DNA of 64,000 nucleotides from Niabella sp. (GTDB lineage: Bacteria; Bacteroidota; Bacteroidia; Chitinophagales; Chitinophagaceae): contig JAGIAT010000002.1 in NCBI GenBank assembly GCA_017744715.1, forward strand, positions 62,001-126,000. The letters are read 5' to 3'. The position numbers were made by a program, and so were the translations under genes. Of this stretch, positions 52,478 to 60,429 are shown in pieces. Numbering within the stretch: the first letter of the stretch is position 1; every line of letters begins with the position of its first letter. The notes under the pieces are model-generated. The model was given only the letters and a program-made list of their open reading frames with translations. It searched no databases and had not been told where the DNA came from.

Positions 52478-53737
52478 CTACCGGATCACCAACGGTTTTG
52501 CCAGTTTTTCTGTTTCAGCAGCCATCATTTTTTCAAATCCCTGTTGCGTTGCAAAGGCGTTATCGGTTACTTCCCAGCCTACATAGTATCGGTACATCAC
52601 GGGCCGGCCGGCCGATACCTTCATATCCAGTGTAAATACATTGGTAACATCCGTGTTCTGTGCACTGATATGTGCCCATCCTTTTACATTGGATGCCGCT
52701 GTTAAAATGCCCAGCCCCAGCTGATCTTTATTTTCGCTTTGCCGATCATAGGTATATAAACCCGCAATGCCGGAGCGGTTTATTTTATGATCCTGTTTGC
52801 TGTAAAAATCGATCGTACCGGTTACCAGTGATGCATTTGCCGGCGGGTTGCTGAACGTAACTTTGTTCTCGAAAAAATATTGTCCGCCCCAGATGCTGAT
52901 CTGCTCTGTAACGCTGATGGGCATTGCATGCGGCAGGTACTGCCAGTTCTTATACTGTATTTCAAACACGGAACGCAGCGGCCCGGAGCTTAGCTGCCGG
53001 TAAACCACTTGCTGTACATTGCGTCCAAACCGGATGAGCGAATCTTTTCCGTTCACTTTTACACGAAGCGCCAGGGCACCGGCTCCCAACGACTTCCCTA
53101 CCTTCAGAATATCCATTCCCCAGTCTGATAAATTATGGTAGCTATTTCCCGGATGAGCACCTACTTCATCCAAAACCATATAGGATACACGTTTTCCCCA
53201 GATATCATTGGCATTCCGTATATCAAAATATTTGCGAAAGCCCACCTTGTCATTCTCCCATGCCGGCCCCTCCGTTAAATAAGGCGGTAATTGTTGTTTT
53301 GAAAAATCCGTCGGGATATTATTATACGGCATGGTATCCGTTACCATATTATCTCCAAAACTGTTGTCCGGCAGCCGGTGCTTCTGCCGCACATAAGCGC
53401 GTACCACGGCCTTTATAGCTGCAGGCCGGTTGCTGGCCGCCACGGAAAGTACCCGTTTTTGTTTGGGAGCCAGGTTGAGCAGCAACACCGCTTCATCCCA
53501 GATTCCGTCGCCATCCAGGTCATCAAACTGCACCAGCTGTGGCGCTTTTTTATCTGTAACCAGCAGGTATTGCCCTTCTTTCAACGCAGGTAGTTTGCGC
53601 TTGATCCATGTGCGTTTTAATACCACCAGCTCATCTTTCCTTTCCATTGCCGACGGATTGATCACCTCAATGGTTTTTGTTTGGGCAGACACTGCCGCTC
53701 CAACAGCAACGGCTATTGTTAAAAAAAATCCTTTCAT
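52478..53737 (-). CDS. Secreted DUF4861 protein
   Basis: A 419-residue exported protein: signal peptide 1-18 (VGAAVSAQ), then a beta-rich domain with TDKKAPQLVQFDDLDGDGIW and LLLNLAPKQKRVLSV, and a C-terminal half with TEGPAWENDKVGFRKYFDIR and WEVTDNAFATQQGFEKMM. This corresponds to DUF4861, often encoded near polysaccharide-degradation genes in Bacteroidota, with some members suspected to be lyases or hydrolases. No catalytic residues can be named. Followed 14 bp earlier on the same strand by the NTF2-like gene, so the two may be cotranscribed. Confidence 0.8.
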   Translation of the reverse strand: MKGFFLTIAVAVGAAVSAQTKTIEVINPSAMERKDELVVLKRTWIKRKLPALKEGQYLLVTDKKAPQLVQFDDLDGDGIWDEAVLLLNLAPKQKRVLSVAASNRPAAIKAVVRAYVRQKHRLPDNSFGDNMVTDTMPYNNIPTDFSKQQLPPYLTEGPAWENDKVGFRKYFDIRNANDIWGKRVSYMVLDEVGAHPGNSYHNLSDWGMDILKVGKSLGAGALALRVKVNGKDSLIRFGRNVQQVVYRQLSSGPLRSVFEIQYKNWQYLPHAMPISVTEQISIWGGQYFFENKVTFSNPPANASLVTGTIDFYSKQDHKINRSGIAGLYTYDRQSENKDQLGLGILTAASNVKGWAHISAQNTDVTNVFTLDMKVSAGRPVMYRYYVGWEVTDNAFATQQGFEKMMAAETEKLAKPLVIR

Positions 53738-53750
53738 GTATTCGTATATT

Positions 53751-54188
53751 TTATTGGGCTTTTACAGCCTGACGGGCGATCAATACCCACTGGTTGCCCT
53801 GCTTTGTCCAAACGGTCATAATCTTCAATGTGGTATGCCCCGGCTGCTTATTGTCATTGGTATCCGCATCCAGCAAATGACGTACAATTGCGGTATTGTT
53901 TACGATATAAACGGTTTGATCCTTAATATCAATCTTTGTAAAATCGCTGGCCCCGGATTTAAAGGATTCCAGGAACTCGGTCTTATTCTGCACTTTACCG
54001 CTGGAATGCCCGTAGGTCAATTGCTCCGATGCCAATGCGCTCAATACGGGTATATCACTGTCCAGCATCGCCCTGGTAAGCTTTTTAACGGCCGCTTCCA
54101 CCTGGCGGGTGTTTTTTCCCTGAGCCCATAAATTGGCAGCCGGAGTAAGCAGGATTGCTAAAAAGAATGCAAAAAATCGTACACGCAT
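53751..54188 (-). CDS. Secreted NTF2-like (SnoaL/DUF4440-type) protein
   Basis: 145 residues: signal peptide 1-22 (LTPAANLWAQ), then one cone-shaped alpha+beta domain of the NTF2 type (VEAAVKKLTRAMLDSDIPVL; TAIVRHLLDADTN; VWTKQGNQWVLIARQAV). Members bind small ligands or act as isomerases; no active site is evident. First of the probable two-gene unit with the DUF4861 gene, 13 bp apart, which hints at a shared substrate. Confidence 0.82.
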   Translation of the reverse strand: MRVRFFAFFLAILLTPAANLWAQGKNTRQVEAAVKKLTRAMLDSDIPVLSALASEQLTYGHSSGKVQNKTEFLESFKSGASDFTKIDIKDQTVYIVNNTAIVRHLLDADTNDNKQPGHTTLKIMTVWTKQGNQWVLIARQAVKAQ

Positions 54189-54300
54189 AAGATCATTGTT
54201 TAACCCACAAATATACCCGATAATTTCTCAAAACGAAGCGGCTTCTATTTAAACGGCAATACGCCGGTACCGGCATTATAATTGCTGCATAGGTGAACAG

Positions 54301-54879
54301 ATGATTCAACCATATCTACGCCTCCTTTTGATATTATTGCTGGCACTGAGCGCCTGTACGGCTTCCAAAAAAAGCAGGCGTTCTCCCGCACCTGTTACCG
54401 CTCCGGCGGCCGGCTCCAAAACGGCTGATCCTTCTGGGCAAGGTAACCGTATTCCTGATGCCACCATGGCCCTGTCGACGGACCGGCCATTGCCGATCGA
54501 CCGCAGGGATTTTACCGCCTATGCCAAAACCTTCCTGGGAACGCCCTATAAATACGGGTCTGCCGATCCGGGCAAAGGCTTCGATTGCTCCGGTTTTCTC
54601 TATCATATTTTTCAGCATTACCATGTAAAATCGCCCCGCAGCTCTTATGATTACGAATATGTGGGCAGGGAAGTAAGCCCGCAAAAGGCGTTACCCGGAG
54701 ACCTCATCCTGTTCCGGGGAGAAAATAGCCGCAGGATCGGGCATATTGGGATCATTACGACGCATAAAGAGCCGCTGAGCTTTATTCATGCCGCCGGCAG
54801 CGGCACGGGCGTCATTATTTCCACCTTTTCGGGCTATTACAAAAAGCAGTTTGTAAAGATCATCCGGGTATTACAATAA
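54301..54879 (+). CDS. NlpC/P60 (C40) peptidoglycan endopeptidase, lipoprotein
   Basis: Cell-wall hydrolase that cuts gamma-D-Glu-diaminopimelate bonds or similar. The 192 residues: lipobox LSAC (Cys19), a Ser/Pro-rich linker to about 65, and the NlpC/P60 domain with catalytic Cys96 (GFDCSGFL), His148 (RIGHIGI) and His163 (FIHAAG). The triad is complete. Single gene; predicted to be attached to the outer membrane facing the periplasm. Confidence 0.92.
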   Translation: MIQPYLRLLLILLLALSACTASKKSRRSPAPVTAPAAGSKTADPSGQGNRIPDATMALSTDRPLPIDRRDFTAYAKTFLGTPYKYGSADPGKGFDCSGFLYHIFQHYHVKSPRSSYDYEYVGREVSPQKALPGDLILFRGENSRRIGHIGIITTHKEPLSFIHAAGSGTGVIISTFSGYYKKQFVKIIRVLQ

Positions 54880-54958
54880 CCGAGCATCCTTTGTCATGCT
54901 AAACCAGTTTCGGTGTTTATGCGGATCGTCTGCAACAACAGAGCGCCACACATTGCTA

Positions 54959-54992
54959 TAAAAAAAGCATTCTGCTTTTGACAGAATGCTTA
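54959..54992 (-). terminator. Terminator of the peroxiredoxin operon
   Basis: AAGCATTCTG (54965-54974) and CAGAATGCTT (54982-54991) form a 10-bp stem with a 7-nt loop, followed on the minus strand by seven T. It lies 25 bp past the last gene. Confidence 0.88.
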
Positions 54993-55015
54993 AAAAAACG
55001 ATTGCAATAACTACC

Positions 55016-55261
55016 CTAGCGGTCTATTGATCCAAGCACTTTTTTCGAAAAGTGATTCAAGGCATCCGACTCCCGCATTCCGCTCTTCACCAGCTCATGC
55101 ACTTCAATTGCCCCGCACAGGTTGGTGATCAGCTCACCGGCAACATCCAGTTCCTCATCCTTTATGTTCATCTCAGAAAAGGCTTCCAGCACTTCTACCG
55201 TTGCCTGCAATTTTTCCGGGGGAGCCGCCTGGTATAATTTTCTAATTATTGGTAATTTCAT
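55016..55261 (-). CDS. DUF6952-type small protein
   Basis: 81 residues from the ATG at 55261 (an ATG four codons upstream is possible). The sequence MKLPIIRKLYQAAPPEKLQA, then a helical acidic middle and EVHELVKSGMRESDALNHF, resembles a small family that follows thioredoxin and peroxiredoxin genes in Bacteroidota, which I know as DUF6952. No cysteines in a redox motif (one Cys about residue 48). Its start overlaps the thioredoxin gene, so translation is coupled. Function unknown, probably tied to peroxide metabolism. Confidence 0.65.
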   Translation of the reverse strand: MKLPIIRKLYQAAPPEKLQATVEVLEAFSEMNIKDEELDVAGELITNLCGAIEVHELVKSGMRESDALNHFSKKVLGSIDR

Positions 55262-55556
55262 TAAATAATTCATTTAAAGATGCAGCCTGGTTCGTTTGCA
55301 CCTGGTTTAACAACTGGCCATTCTTAAAAGCTGCAAAAGTGGGCAGGTTGTCTACCTTCGCCAGCTTACGGGATTCCGGTAATTTTTCGGCATCTACATA
55401 AATAAACGCCACCCCTTCATTTTCGCTGGCCAGTTTTTTAAACTTGGGCTTCATGATCCGGCAATTGCCGCACCAGCCGGCACCGTATTGCACCATTACC
55501 TTCTCATTATCGGCTACCAGTTGCTGTAAATTATCTTCACTCAATTCTACGTACAT
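55242..55556 (-). CDS. Thioredoxin-like protein with CGNC active site
   Basis: A cytoplasmic thioredoxin-fold protein of 104 residues with WCGNCRIMKPKF (Cys29, Cys32) in place of WCGPC and the cis-proline segment NLPTFAAFKNGQ. Placement 10 bp after the peroxiredoxin gene suggests that it reduces that enzyme. The CGNC motif alters the redox potential relative to CGPC but is common in such partners. Confidence 0.92.
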   Translation of the reverse strand: MYVELSEDNLQQLVADNEKVMVQYGAGWCGNCRIMKPKFKKLASENEGVAFIYVDAEKLPESRKLAKVDNLPTFAAFKNGQLLNQVQTNQAASLNELFNEITNN

Positions 55557-55566
55557 GATCTTTCTT

Positions 55567-56202
55567 TTAATTCTGACTAAAATAAGCAGCTACGCCTTCA
55601 CGATCGGCATTCATCGCTTTTTTACCTTCTTCCCAGTTTGCCGGGCACACTTCGCCATGTTTTTGCACATGGGCATAAGCATCAATCAACCGCAGGTATT
55701 CCTGAACGTTCCTTCCCACAGGCATATCATTTACACTTTCATGAAATACTTTGCCTTCTTCATCGATCAGGTAGGTAGCGCGGTAGCTGACATTGGATCC
55801 GCTCAGTTTTACTTCACCGGTTTCGTCGTTCACTTCATAATCAGCATCCAGGATGCCCAATTCACCCGCCAGGTAACGGTGCGTATCAGCAAGGATCGGA
55901 TAGGTTACGCCCTCAATTCCGCCATTATCCTTGGGTGTATTTAACCAGGCAAAATGTACTTCTGCCGTATCGCAAGACGCTCCGATAATGAGGGTGTTGC
56001 GTTTTTCAAACTCCCGGATGGCCTCCTGAAAAGCGTGCAGTTCGGTAGGACATACAAACGTAAAATCCTTCGGATACCAGAACAACAATACTTTCTTTTT
56101 ATTTTCTACGGCTTCCTTATATACATCGATCTTCAACGTATCTCCCATCTCAGACATCGCGTCTATGGCCACACTGGGGAACTTCTTTCCTACTAAAGGC
56201 AT
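55567..56202 (-). CDS. Typical 2-Cys peroxiredoxin (AhpC/Prx1 type)
   Basis: Reduces hydrogen peroxide and organic hydroperoxides. 211 residues with the peroxidatic Cys51 in DFTFVCPTELHAF, the resolving Cys186 in HGEVCPANWEEG, and the conserved arginine region NDMPVGRNVQEYLR. Full length with a C-terminal YF-like tail (AAYFSQN). First gene of an operon with thioredoxin and a DUF6952 protein, driven by a near-consensus promoter. Confidence 0.95.
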   Translation of the reverse strand: MPLVGKKFPSVAIDAMSEMGDTLKIDVYKEAVENKKKVLLFWYPKDFTFVCPTELHAFQEAIREFEKRNTLIIGASCDTAEVHFAWLNTPKDNGGIEGVTYPILADTHRYLAGELGILDADYEVNDETGEVKLSGSNVSYRATYLIDEEGKVFHESVNDMPVGRNVQEYLRLIDAYAHVQKHGEVCPANWEEGKKAMNADREGVAAYFSQN

Positions 56203-56254
56203 ACTTTCTGTTTTATGATTTTATAAATATGATTTATGTTTTTCAATTGCGGTG

Positions 56255-56286
56255 CAAAAGTACCACAAAAAGCAAGGTGCTTCAAA
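56255..56286 (-). promoter_or_regulatory. Consensus promoter of the peroxiredoxin operon
   Basis: On the minus strand TTTG (56286-56283), 20 bp, TACTTTTG (56262-56255): an exact match to the Bacteroidota TTTG-N19-20-TAnnTTTG promoter, the best in the window. The leader is about 50 nt. Confidence 0.75.
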
Positions 56287-56359
56287 TGATAGTTTCTATA
56301 AAATCATAGACAAAATCTATAAAATACTACTTAATATAGATATGAGAGATACGCTTAAA

Positions 56360-56403
56360 ATAAAAAAGCCCCGTACGGAAGATCTGTACGGGGGCTTTTT
56401 ATA
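56360..56403. terminator. Terminator after the phosphatidylserine decarboxylase gene
   Basis: AAAAAGCCCCGTAC and GTACGGGGGCTTTTT form a stem of about 13 bp with a 9-nt loop, with A/T runs on both sides. It ends the minus-strand psd transcript and insulates it from the peroxiredoxin promoter. Confidence 0.85.
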
Positions 56404-56415
56404 TTTTTTTAAACC

Positions 56416-57075
56416 TTACCAATGGGCTACCACCGTAACACCACCTACCGCTACATCACCGATCTTTACGTTTATTTTAGCATCCAGCGGCAACAGCAGA
56501 TCTACCCGCGAACCGAATTTTATAAATCCCATTTCATCGTTCTGTTTTACCTTTTTACCTACCTGGTTATAGTTTACGATCCGCTTTGCCAAAGCTCCTG
56601 CAATCTGTTTGGTAAGCACTTCCTTCCCGCTGCTATGGCGGTACACATTGGAATGCCGCTCGTTTTCCGTAGAAGATTTCGGGTGCCAGGCCACCAGGTA
56701 TTTTCCTTTGTGGTACTGGTTATATACGATCTCGCCATCTACCGGGTTACGGTTCACATGTACATTCAGCGGGCTCATAAAAATTGATACCTGTATCCTG
56801 CGGTCTTTAAAATATTCATCGGCCTCCACTTCTTCAATTACTACAACCTTGCCATCGCAGGGAGCAATCACCGCGGTGTCGTCTACGGTATAATTCCGAT
56901 CGGGAATCCTGAAAAAAGAAATGATCAATGCAAATACCACGATCCAAGCCACTTCAAGGATCCAGAAAATAACCGGATACGCCTGAAACAGGAAATAGTA
57001 AAAGACAAAACTTACGATCAGAAACAGTATCGTACTAATGGTTATGGTGGCGCGTCCTTCCCTGTGTAGTGTCAT
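56416..57075 (-). CDS. psd: Phosphatidylserine decarboxylase proenzyme
   Basis: Pyruvoyl enzyme making phosphatidylethanolamine at the inner membrane. The 219-residue form is the short (archaeal/Bacteroidota) type: two N-terminal hydrophobic segments (about 12-32 and 35-52), PCDGKVVVIEEVE, IFMSPLNVHVNRNPVDGEI, and the self-cleavage site GFIKFGSRVD, where Gly-Ser yields the pyruvoyl group. All key positions are present. Alone with its own promoter and terminator. Confidence 0.95.
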   Translation of the reverse strand: MTLHREGRATITISTILFLIVSFVFYYFLFQAYPVIFWILEVAWIVVFALIISFFRIPDRNYTVDDTAVIAPCDGKVVVIEEVEADEYFKDRRIQVSIFMSPLNVHVNRNPVDGEIVYNQYHKGKYLVAWHPKSSTENERHSNVYRHSSGKEVLTKQIAGALAKRIVNYNQVGKKVKQNDEMGFIKFGSRVDLLLPLDAKINVKIGDVAVGGVTVVAHW

Positions 57076-57093
57076 TTGCTTTTATTTAGGCCG

Positions 57094-57101
57094 CAAAATT
57101 A
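57094..57101 (-). promoter_or_regulatory. -7 box of psd
   Basis: TAATTTTG on the minus strand fits TAnnTTTG and lies 19 bp before ATG. No -33 match at the expected distance. Confidence 0.45.
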
Positions 57102-57274
57102 CGCAAAAGCTGCGAGGTTTTATGATCTGCATCAGACCTTCGAACAGGATCTTTCCGGTTCACCTTTTTTCAAGAGCCCTCGTTTTTCCGGATCCGGCTC
57201 CATTTGTAACCGTTTTTTTGTGACAAAATAAAATGGTCACCACTTTTTTTCACCGATTTTGCGATCCCCATCGC

Positions 57275-57303
57275 TAAAAAACCGGGGTCAAACGGACCCC
57301 GGC
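57275..57303 (-). terminator. Terminator downstream of tonB
   Basis: CCGGGGTC (57282-57289) and GACCCCGG (57295-57302) make a perfect 8-bp stem with a 5-nt loop, followed on the minus strand by six T. It lies 170 bp beyond the tonB stop. The rest of the 57076-57472 spacer holds only the psd promoter and an unlikely 37-codon frame. Confidence 0.8.
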
Positions 57304-57472
57304 CTGGCCGGATGCTTTACTGGTATCCATTCCATGTTCCTGAAAATGAATTTCCGCGTAAATTAAACCCATTTTTCCTTTTTTCATGTCAAAACAGGAT
57401 ATGGGTGCTTCTGTCGCGGCCGTCTGCATCTAATGGGCAATAACGCTCCTTTAACAGTTGAAAGCGAGTGGA

Positions 57473-58291
57473 TTACTGGTCCAGCACTTCGAAGGTGATC
57501 GGTTGTTTCCGATAGGCTTTTACCGGGTATCCATTTTGAATAGCCGCCTTCCATTTCCCCGACTTTTTAATTACCCGGATCGCTTCCGCACCCATACCAA
57601 AACCGGGGTCCTTTAGTACCTTCACATCACTTACCGTTCCGTTTACATCTACCACAAACTGCACCAGGACCTGATACTTACCCGGCGTTGCTCCATTGTC
57701 TACCGGTATTTCACCACGGAGATTCGTTGTCAAAAACCGAAGCCAGTCTCCGGGATAACTAGCCTCTACCTGAACAATTTCAAAGATTTCCGGCATTTTT
57801 TCTTTTGGTTTCACGTCTAAGATCCCTTTCCCGTCTGGAAGGCCATCCGGTGGCACAGCAATATTCCCCATCTTCTCTCCTTCAACATTTTTCAACCCGA
57901 TCTTTACATCCGCCAACTCGTCTTGTGTAGGCGGTGACGTAACAACCTCTTTGTCCTGCACAATTTTTGGAATTACAAATTGTGTAGTTGCAATCTTTTT
58001 GGGTTCCTGTAGTTTGGGTGGCGGCGGTGCCGGTGGCTCTGCTTTTTCCGGCTCCTCTATTTTGGAAAGATCAACAACCGTAGTTATGATCGGAACCGAT
58101 GCCTTTTTGGATTCGGTACCTTTCAAAGCGGAAGCCCCCATCAAGGTAGCAATGATCAGCCCGGTGGCACCCAGTGCTTTTATCAGCCGGCGGTTATACG
58201 TATTGCGTAATTCATAAGCGCCGTAGGCTTTGTTTCTTCCATCAAACAGGATGTCGAGAAAAGAAGCCGACAGGATTTTTGTTGTTTCCAT
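57473..58291 (-). CDS. tonB: Energy transducer TonB
   Basis: Couples the proton-motive force to outer-membrane TonB-dependent receptors. 272 residues: a cytoplasmic N-terminus with FDGRNKAYGAYELRN typical of Bacteroidota TonB, one transmembrane helix (about 38-56), a Pro/Lys/Glu periplasmic stretch (EKAEPPAPPPPKLQEPKK, about 80-100), and the C-terminal domain (about 190-270, YQVLVQFVVDVNGTVSDVKV). It follows exbD by 89 bp. ExbB is absent from the locus. Confidence 0.93.
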   Translation of the reverse strand: METTKILSASFLDILFDGRNKAYGAYELRNTYNRRLIKALGATGLIIATLMGASALKGTESKKASVPIITTVVDLSKIEEPEKAEPPAPPPPKLQEPKKIATTQFVIPKIVQDKEVVTSPPTQDELADVKIGLKNVEGEKMGNIAVPPDGLPDGKGILDVKPKEKMPEIFEIVQVEASYPGDWLRFLTTNLRGEIPVDNGATPGKYQVLVQFVVDVNGTVSDVKVLKDPGFGMGAEAIRVIKKSGKWKAAIQNGYPVKAYRKQPITFEVLDQ

Positions 58292-58380
58292 TGTTTATGT
58301 TTTAGTTATTAAAATGCATAGCAGGGCCCGTTCCCGAACCAGCGGTTCAGAAAAGGAAGGACCAGTACACGTATCATCAA

Positions 58381-58956
58381 TCAGGGGATATGTTTCAGTT
58401 CGTCTGCATCCGGCGCCGTCAGCGCATACCGCGCAATGCGGTTAACCAGCATTTCATCCAGTACCTGCACTACCGTTTTGTAATCGGCGTTTTTTCCGGG
58501 CTTTATGATGACCATCAGTTTGCCCTGGCGGCATGTTTCCGGTGAACGTTTCTCTGCCCGTGCCTTTGCTTCGCAAGCCGGATCGGGTACATACTGCGCC
58601 ATCACTTCTTTCTTTTTGCGTACCAGTGTTGCCCGCAACGTGGCCGGTGTAAGTGAATGCAGATTGGATGCACCGGGTTGCAGCCGATCCTCGTAATAGG
58701 CAAGACTTCCATGATCTCCGACCAGGATGGTTAATGCACCGGATGCAGCCGTTGGCGCCGGCGGCCCGTCCTTGGGCATGAACAGATCCATAGTGGAAGG
58801 ATCGCTCATAGCAGAAGTATATATAAAAAACGTGATCAGCAGAAAACCCAGATCTACCATCGGCGTCATATCGATCCGGATACCCGACCGGCTAAAACCA
58901 GCGCCCCTGCTGCGTTTACGGCCAACAGGCTCTATAACGGTTTCCATGCTGCTCAT
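58381..58956 (-). CDS. exbD: ExbD/TolR biopolymer transport protein
   Basis: Part of the ExbBD proton channel that energises TonB. 191 residues: basic cytoplasmic N-terminus (VGRKRSRGAGFSRSG), IRIDMTPMVDLGFLLITFFI with the membrane Asp essential for proton flow (about residue 34), and a periplasmic domain to the end (LMVIIKPGKNADYKTVVQVL). It is longer than typical ExbD (about 140) because of a middle insertion with two cysteines (PDPACEAKAR, PETCRQGK) that could form a disulfide. The only other gene of the unit is tonB. Confidence 0.92.
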   Translation of the reverse strand: MSSMETVIEPVGRKRSRGAGFSRSGIRIDMTPMVDLGFLLITFFIYTSAMSDPSTMDLFMPKDGPPAPTAASGALTILVGDHGSLAYYEDRLQPGASNLHSLTPATLRATLVRKKKEVMAQYVPDPACEAKARAEKRSPETCRQGKLMVIIKPGKNADYKTVVQVLDEMLVNRIARYALTAPDADELKHIP

Positions 58957-59006
58957 AGTGTATGTGTTTACCTATTAGACCAGAAGGCACCCGGATTCCA
59001 TAAACT

Positions 59007-59038
59007 TTTATTTTCCGTTTTTTGAAAAGGTATCTTTG
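59007..59038 (+). promoter_or_regulatory. Promoter of the pentapeptide-repeat gene
   Basis: TTTA (59007-59010), 20 bp, TATCTTTG (59031-59038): exact -7 and three of four -33 bases. The ATG is only 12 bp beyond the -7 box, so the transcript should have almost no leader. Confidence 0.6.
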
Positions 59039-59049
59039 ATCAAAAAAAT

Positions 59050-59619
59050 ATGAGCCGGTATTATGAAGATGTTGTTTACGAGAAGCAGGACCATGTTCAA
59101 AAGGCATTGCCCAAAGGCGAATATGAGGGATGCCGTTTTAAGGGCTGTGTTTTTTCATCTTCCGATCTTTCAGCAATCAATTTCATCGACTGTTGCTTTG
59201 AAGATTGTGATCTTAGCGGTATACAAACCGGGCAGGCTTCTTTCCGGGATACGGTGTTCAAAAATTGCAAACTGGTGGGTGTGCATTTTGAAGATGCCAA
59301 CACCTTTTTATTTTCCCCGAGGTTTGAAAACAGCACCCTTACCCTTAGCTCTTTTTACGGCGTAAAAATGAAACATGTTTCTTTCCAGGACTGCCTATTG
59401 CAGGAAGTGGATTTTGTAGATGCCGATTGCAGTGCCGTTGTATTCGCCAACTGTGATCTTTCCGGTGCCCGGTTTGAAAATACCAACCTGGAAAAAGCAG
59501 ATCTCTCCAGTGCTTACCATTACCGGATCAACCCGGAAACCAACAAGATCAAAAAAGCTGTTTTTAGTCTCCCGCATATTGCCGGGTTGCTTGATAAGTA
59601 TGGTATTATAATCCGGTAA
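59050..59619 (+). CDS. Pentapeptide-repeat protein, Qnr/McbG-like
   Basis: The 189 residues form a right-handed beta-helix of A(D/N)LXX-type repeats from about 23 to 170, for example GCRFKGCVFSSSDLSAINFI, CDLSGIQTGQASFRDTVF and VFANCDLSGARFENTNLEKA. The division by a less regular segment (HFEDANTFLFSPRFE) into two parts, and the length, recall Qnr/McbG proteins that mimic DNA and protect gyrase; that role is not shown by the sequence. The C-terminal SLPHIAGLLDKYGIIIR is a common Qnr-like ending. Confidence 0.85.
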   Translation: MSRYYEDVVYEKQDHVQKALPKGEYEGCRFKGCVFSSSDLSAINFIDCCFEDCDLSGIQTGQASFRDTVFKNCKLVGVHFEDANTFLFSPRFENSTLTLSSFYGVKMKHVSFQDCLLQEVDFVDADCSAVVFANCDLSGARFENTNLEKADLSSAYHYRINPETNKIKKAVFSLPHIAGLLDKYGIIIR

Positions 59620-59671
59620 TTATTGTACCTTGTAAGGGGTTATCATTTACTCATTTCTAAACTTATATACC

Positions 59672-60334
59672 ATGCAGCCCCTTCGCTCCAACCGCAGAAA
59701 TTTTCTTATCCACAGCGCGGCATGTACGCTGGGCACTTTGTTGCCCCTGGCCGTGCCGGCAGGTTTTTTCCAAAGCAGTACGCCAAACGATGAAGCGCTT
59801 TTTACCATCGGGCCGGTAAAGGGTTATACACCGCAGATCGGGACCCTTGTATCCATGCTGAACTATAACCGGTACACGGTCATACAGGCGGTACAGAAAC
59901 TAAACCGGGAACAGATCGATTTTCTTTTTGATCCCCATGCAAATACCATTGCCGCCTTGGTTATGCATTTAGGTGCAACGGAAAAATTTTACCAGATCAA
60001 TACCTTTGAAGGTCGCCAGGAATTGAACGCGGAGGAAAAAAAGTTGTGGGAAGCTCCAATGGAACTGGGCGATAAAGGCCGTAGGGAAATAAAGGGGAAC
60101 GATATCGGTTATTACCTGGAGCTGATTGCAGATGTAAGAAGCAAGACACTGGCGGCATTTAAAGAAAAAGATGATGCATGGCTGATGGCGGTGGATCCAA
60201 AGTGGTCAAAACCAGACCGCCCGCTAAATACGTACTGGAAATGGTTTCATGTATGTGAACACGAGTCGAATCACCGGGGACAGATCGCGTTCTTAAAAAG
60301 CAGATTGCCGGGAAGTAAACCTTCGTCAGAATAA
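59672..60334 (+). CDS. Secreted DinB-superfamily protein
   Basis: 220 residues. The N-terminus has a twin-arginine-like signal (SNRRNFLIHSAACTLGTLL). The mature part is a four-helix DinB-like bundle with the metal ligand histidines His99 (LVMHLGATEKF) and the pair in HESNHRGQI (about 197 and 201), as in DinB/YfiT metal-dependent transferases. A thiol or hydrolase role is possible but not readable. The gene is 52 bp after the pentapeptide-repeat gene and could be cotranscribed. Confidence 0.8.
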   Translation: MQPLRSNRRNFLIHSAACTLGTLLPLAVPAGFFQSSTPNDEALFTIGPVKGYTPQIGTLVSMLNYNRYTVIQAVQKLNREQIDFLFDPHANTIAALVMHLGATEKFYQINTFEGRQELNAEEKKLWEAPMELGDKGRREIKGNDIGYYLELIADVRSKTLAAFKEKDDAWLMAVDPKWSKPDRPLNTYWKWFHVCEHESNHRGQIAFLKSRLPGSKPSSE

Positions 60335-60378
60335 TATCTGTATTAGTTCGGATAGCAGTGGCCTGACTCCGCTGCATT

Positions 60379-60414
60379 AAAAAGCGGCTGCTCTATTGAA
60401 AAGCAGCCGCTTTA
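60379..60414. terminator. Bidirectional terminator between dinB-like and M1 peptidase genes
   Basis: AAAGCGGCTGCT and AGCAGCCGCTTT form a 12-bp stem with a 7-8-nt loop between two convergent genes. Confidence 0.85.
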
Positions 60415-60429
60415 ACACTTGCCTGTTCT

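Noticed and set aside
57274..57387. 37-codon minus-strand frame beginning MKKGKMGLIYAE
   Set aside because: Its last codons are the terminator hairpin after tonB, the peptide has no recognisable features, and such a frame is expected by chance.
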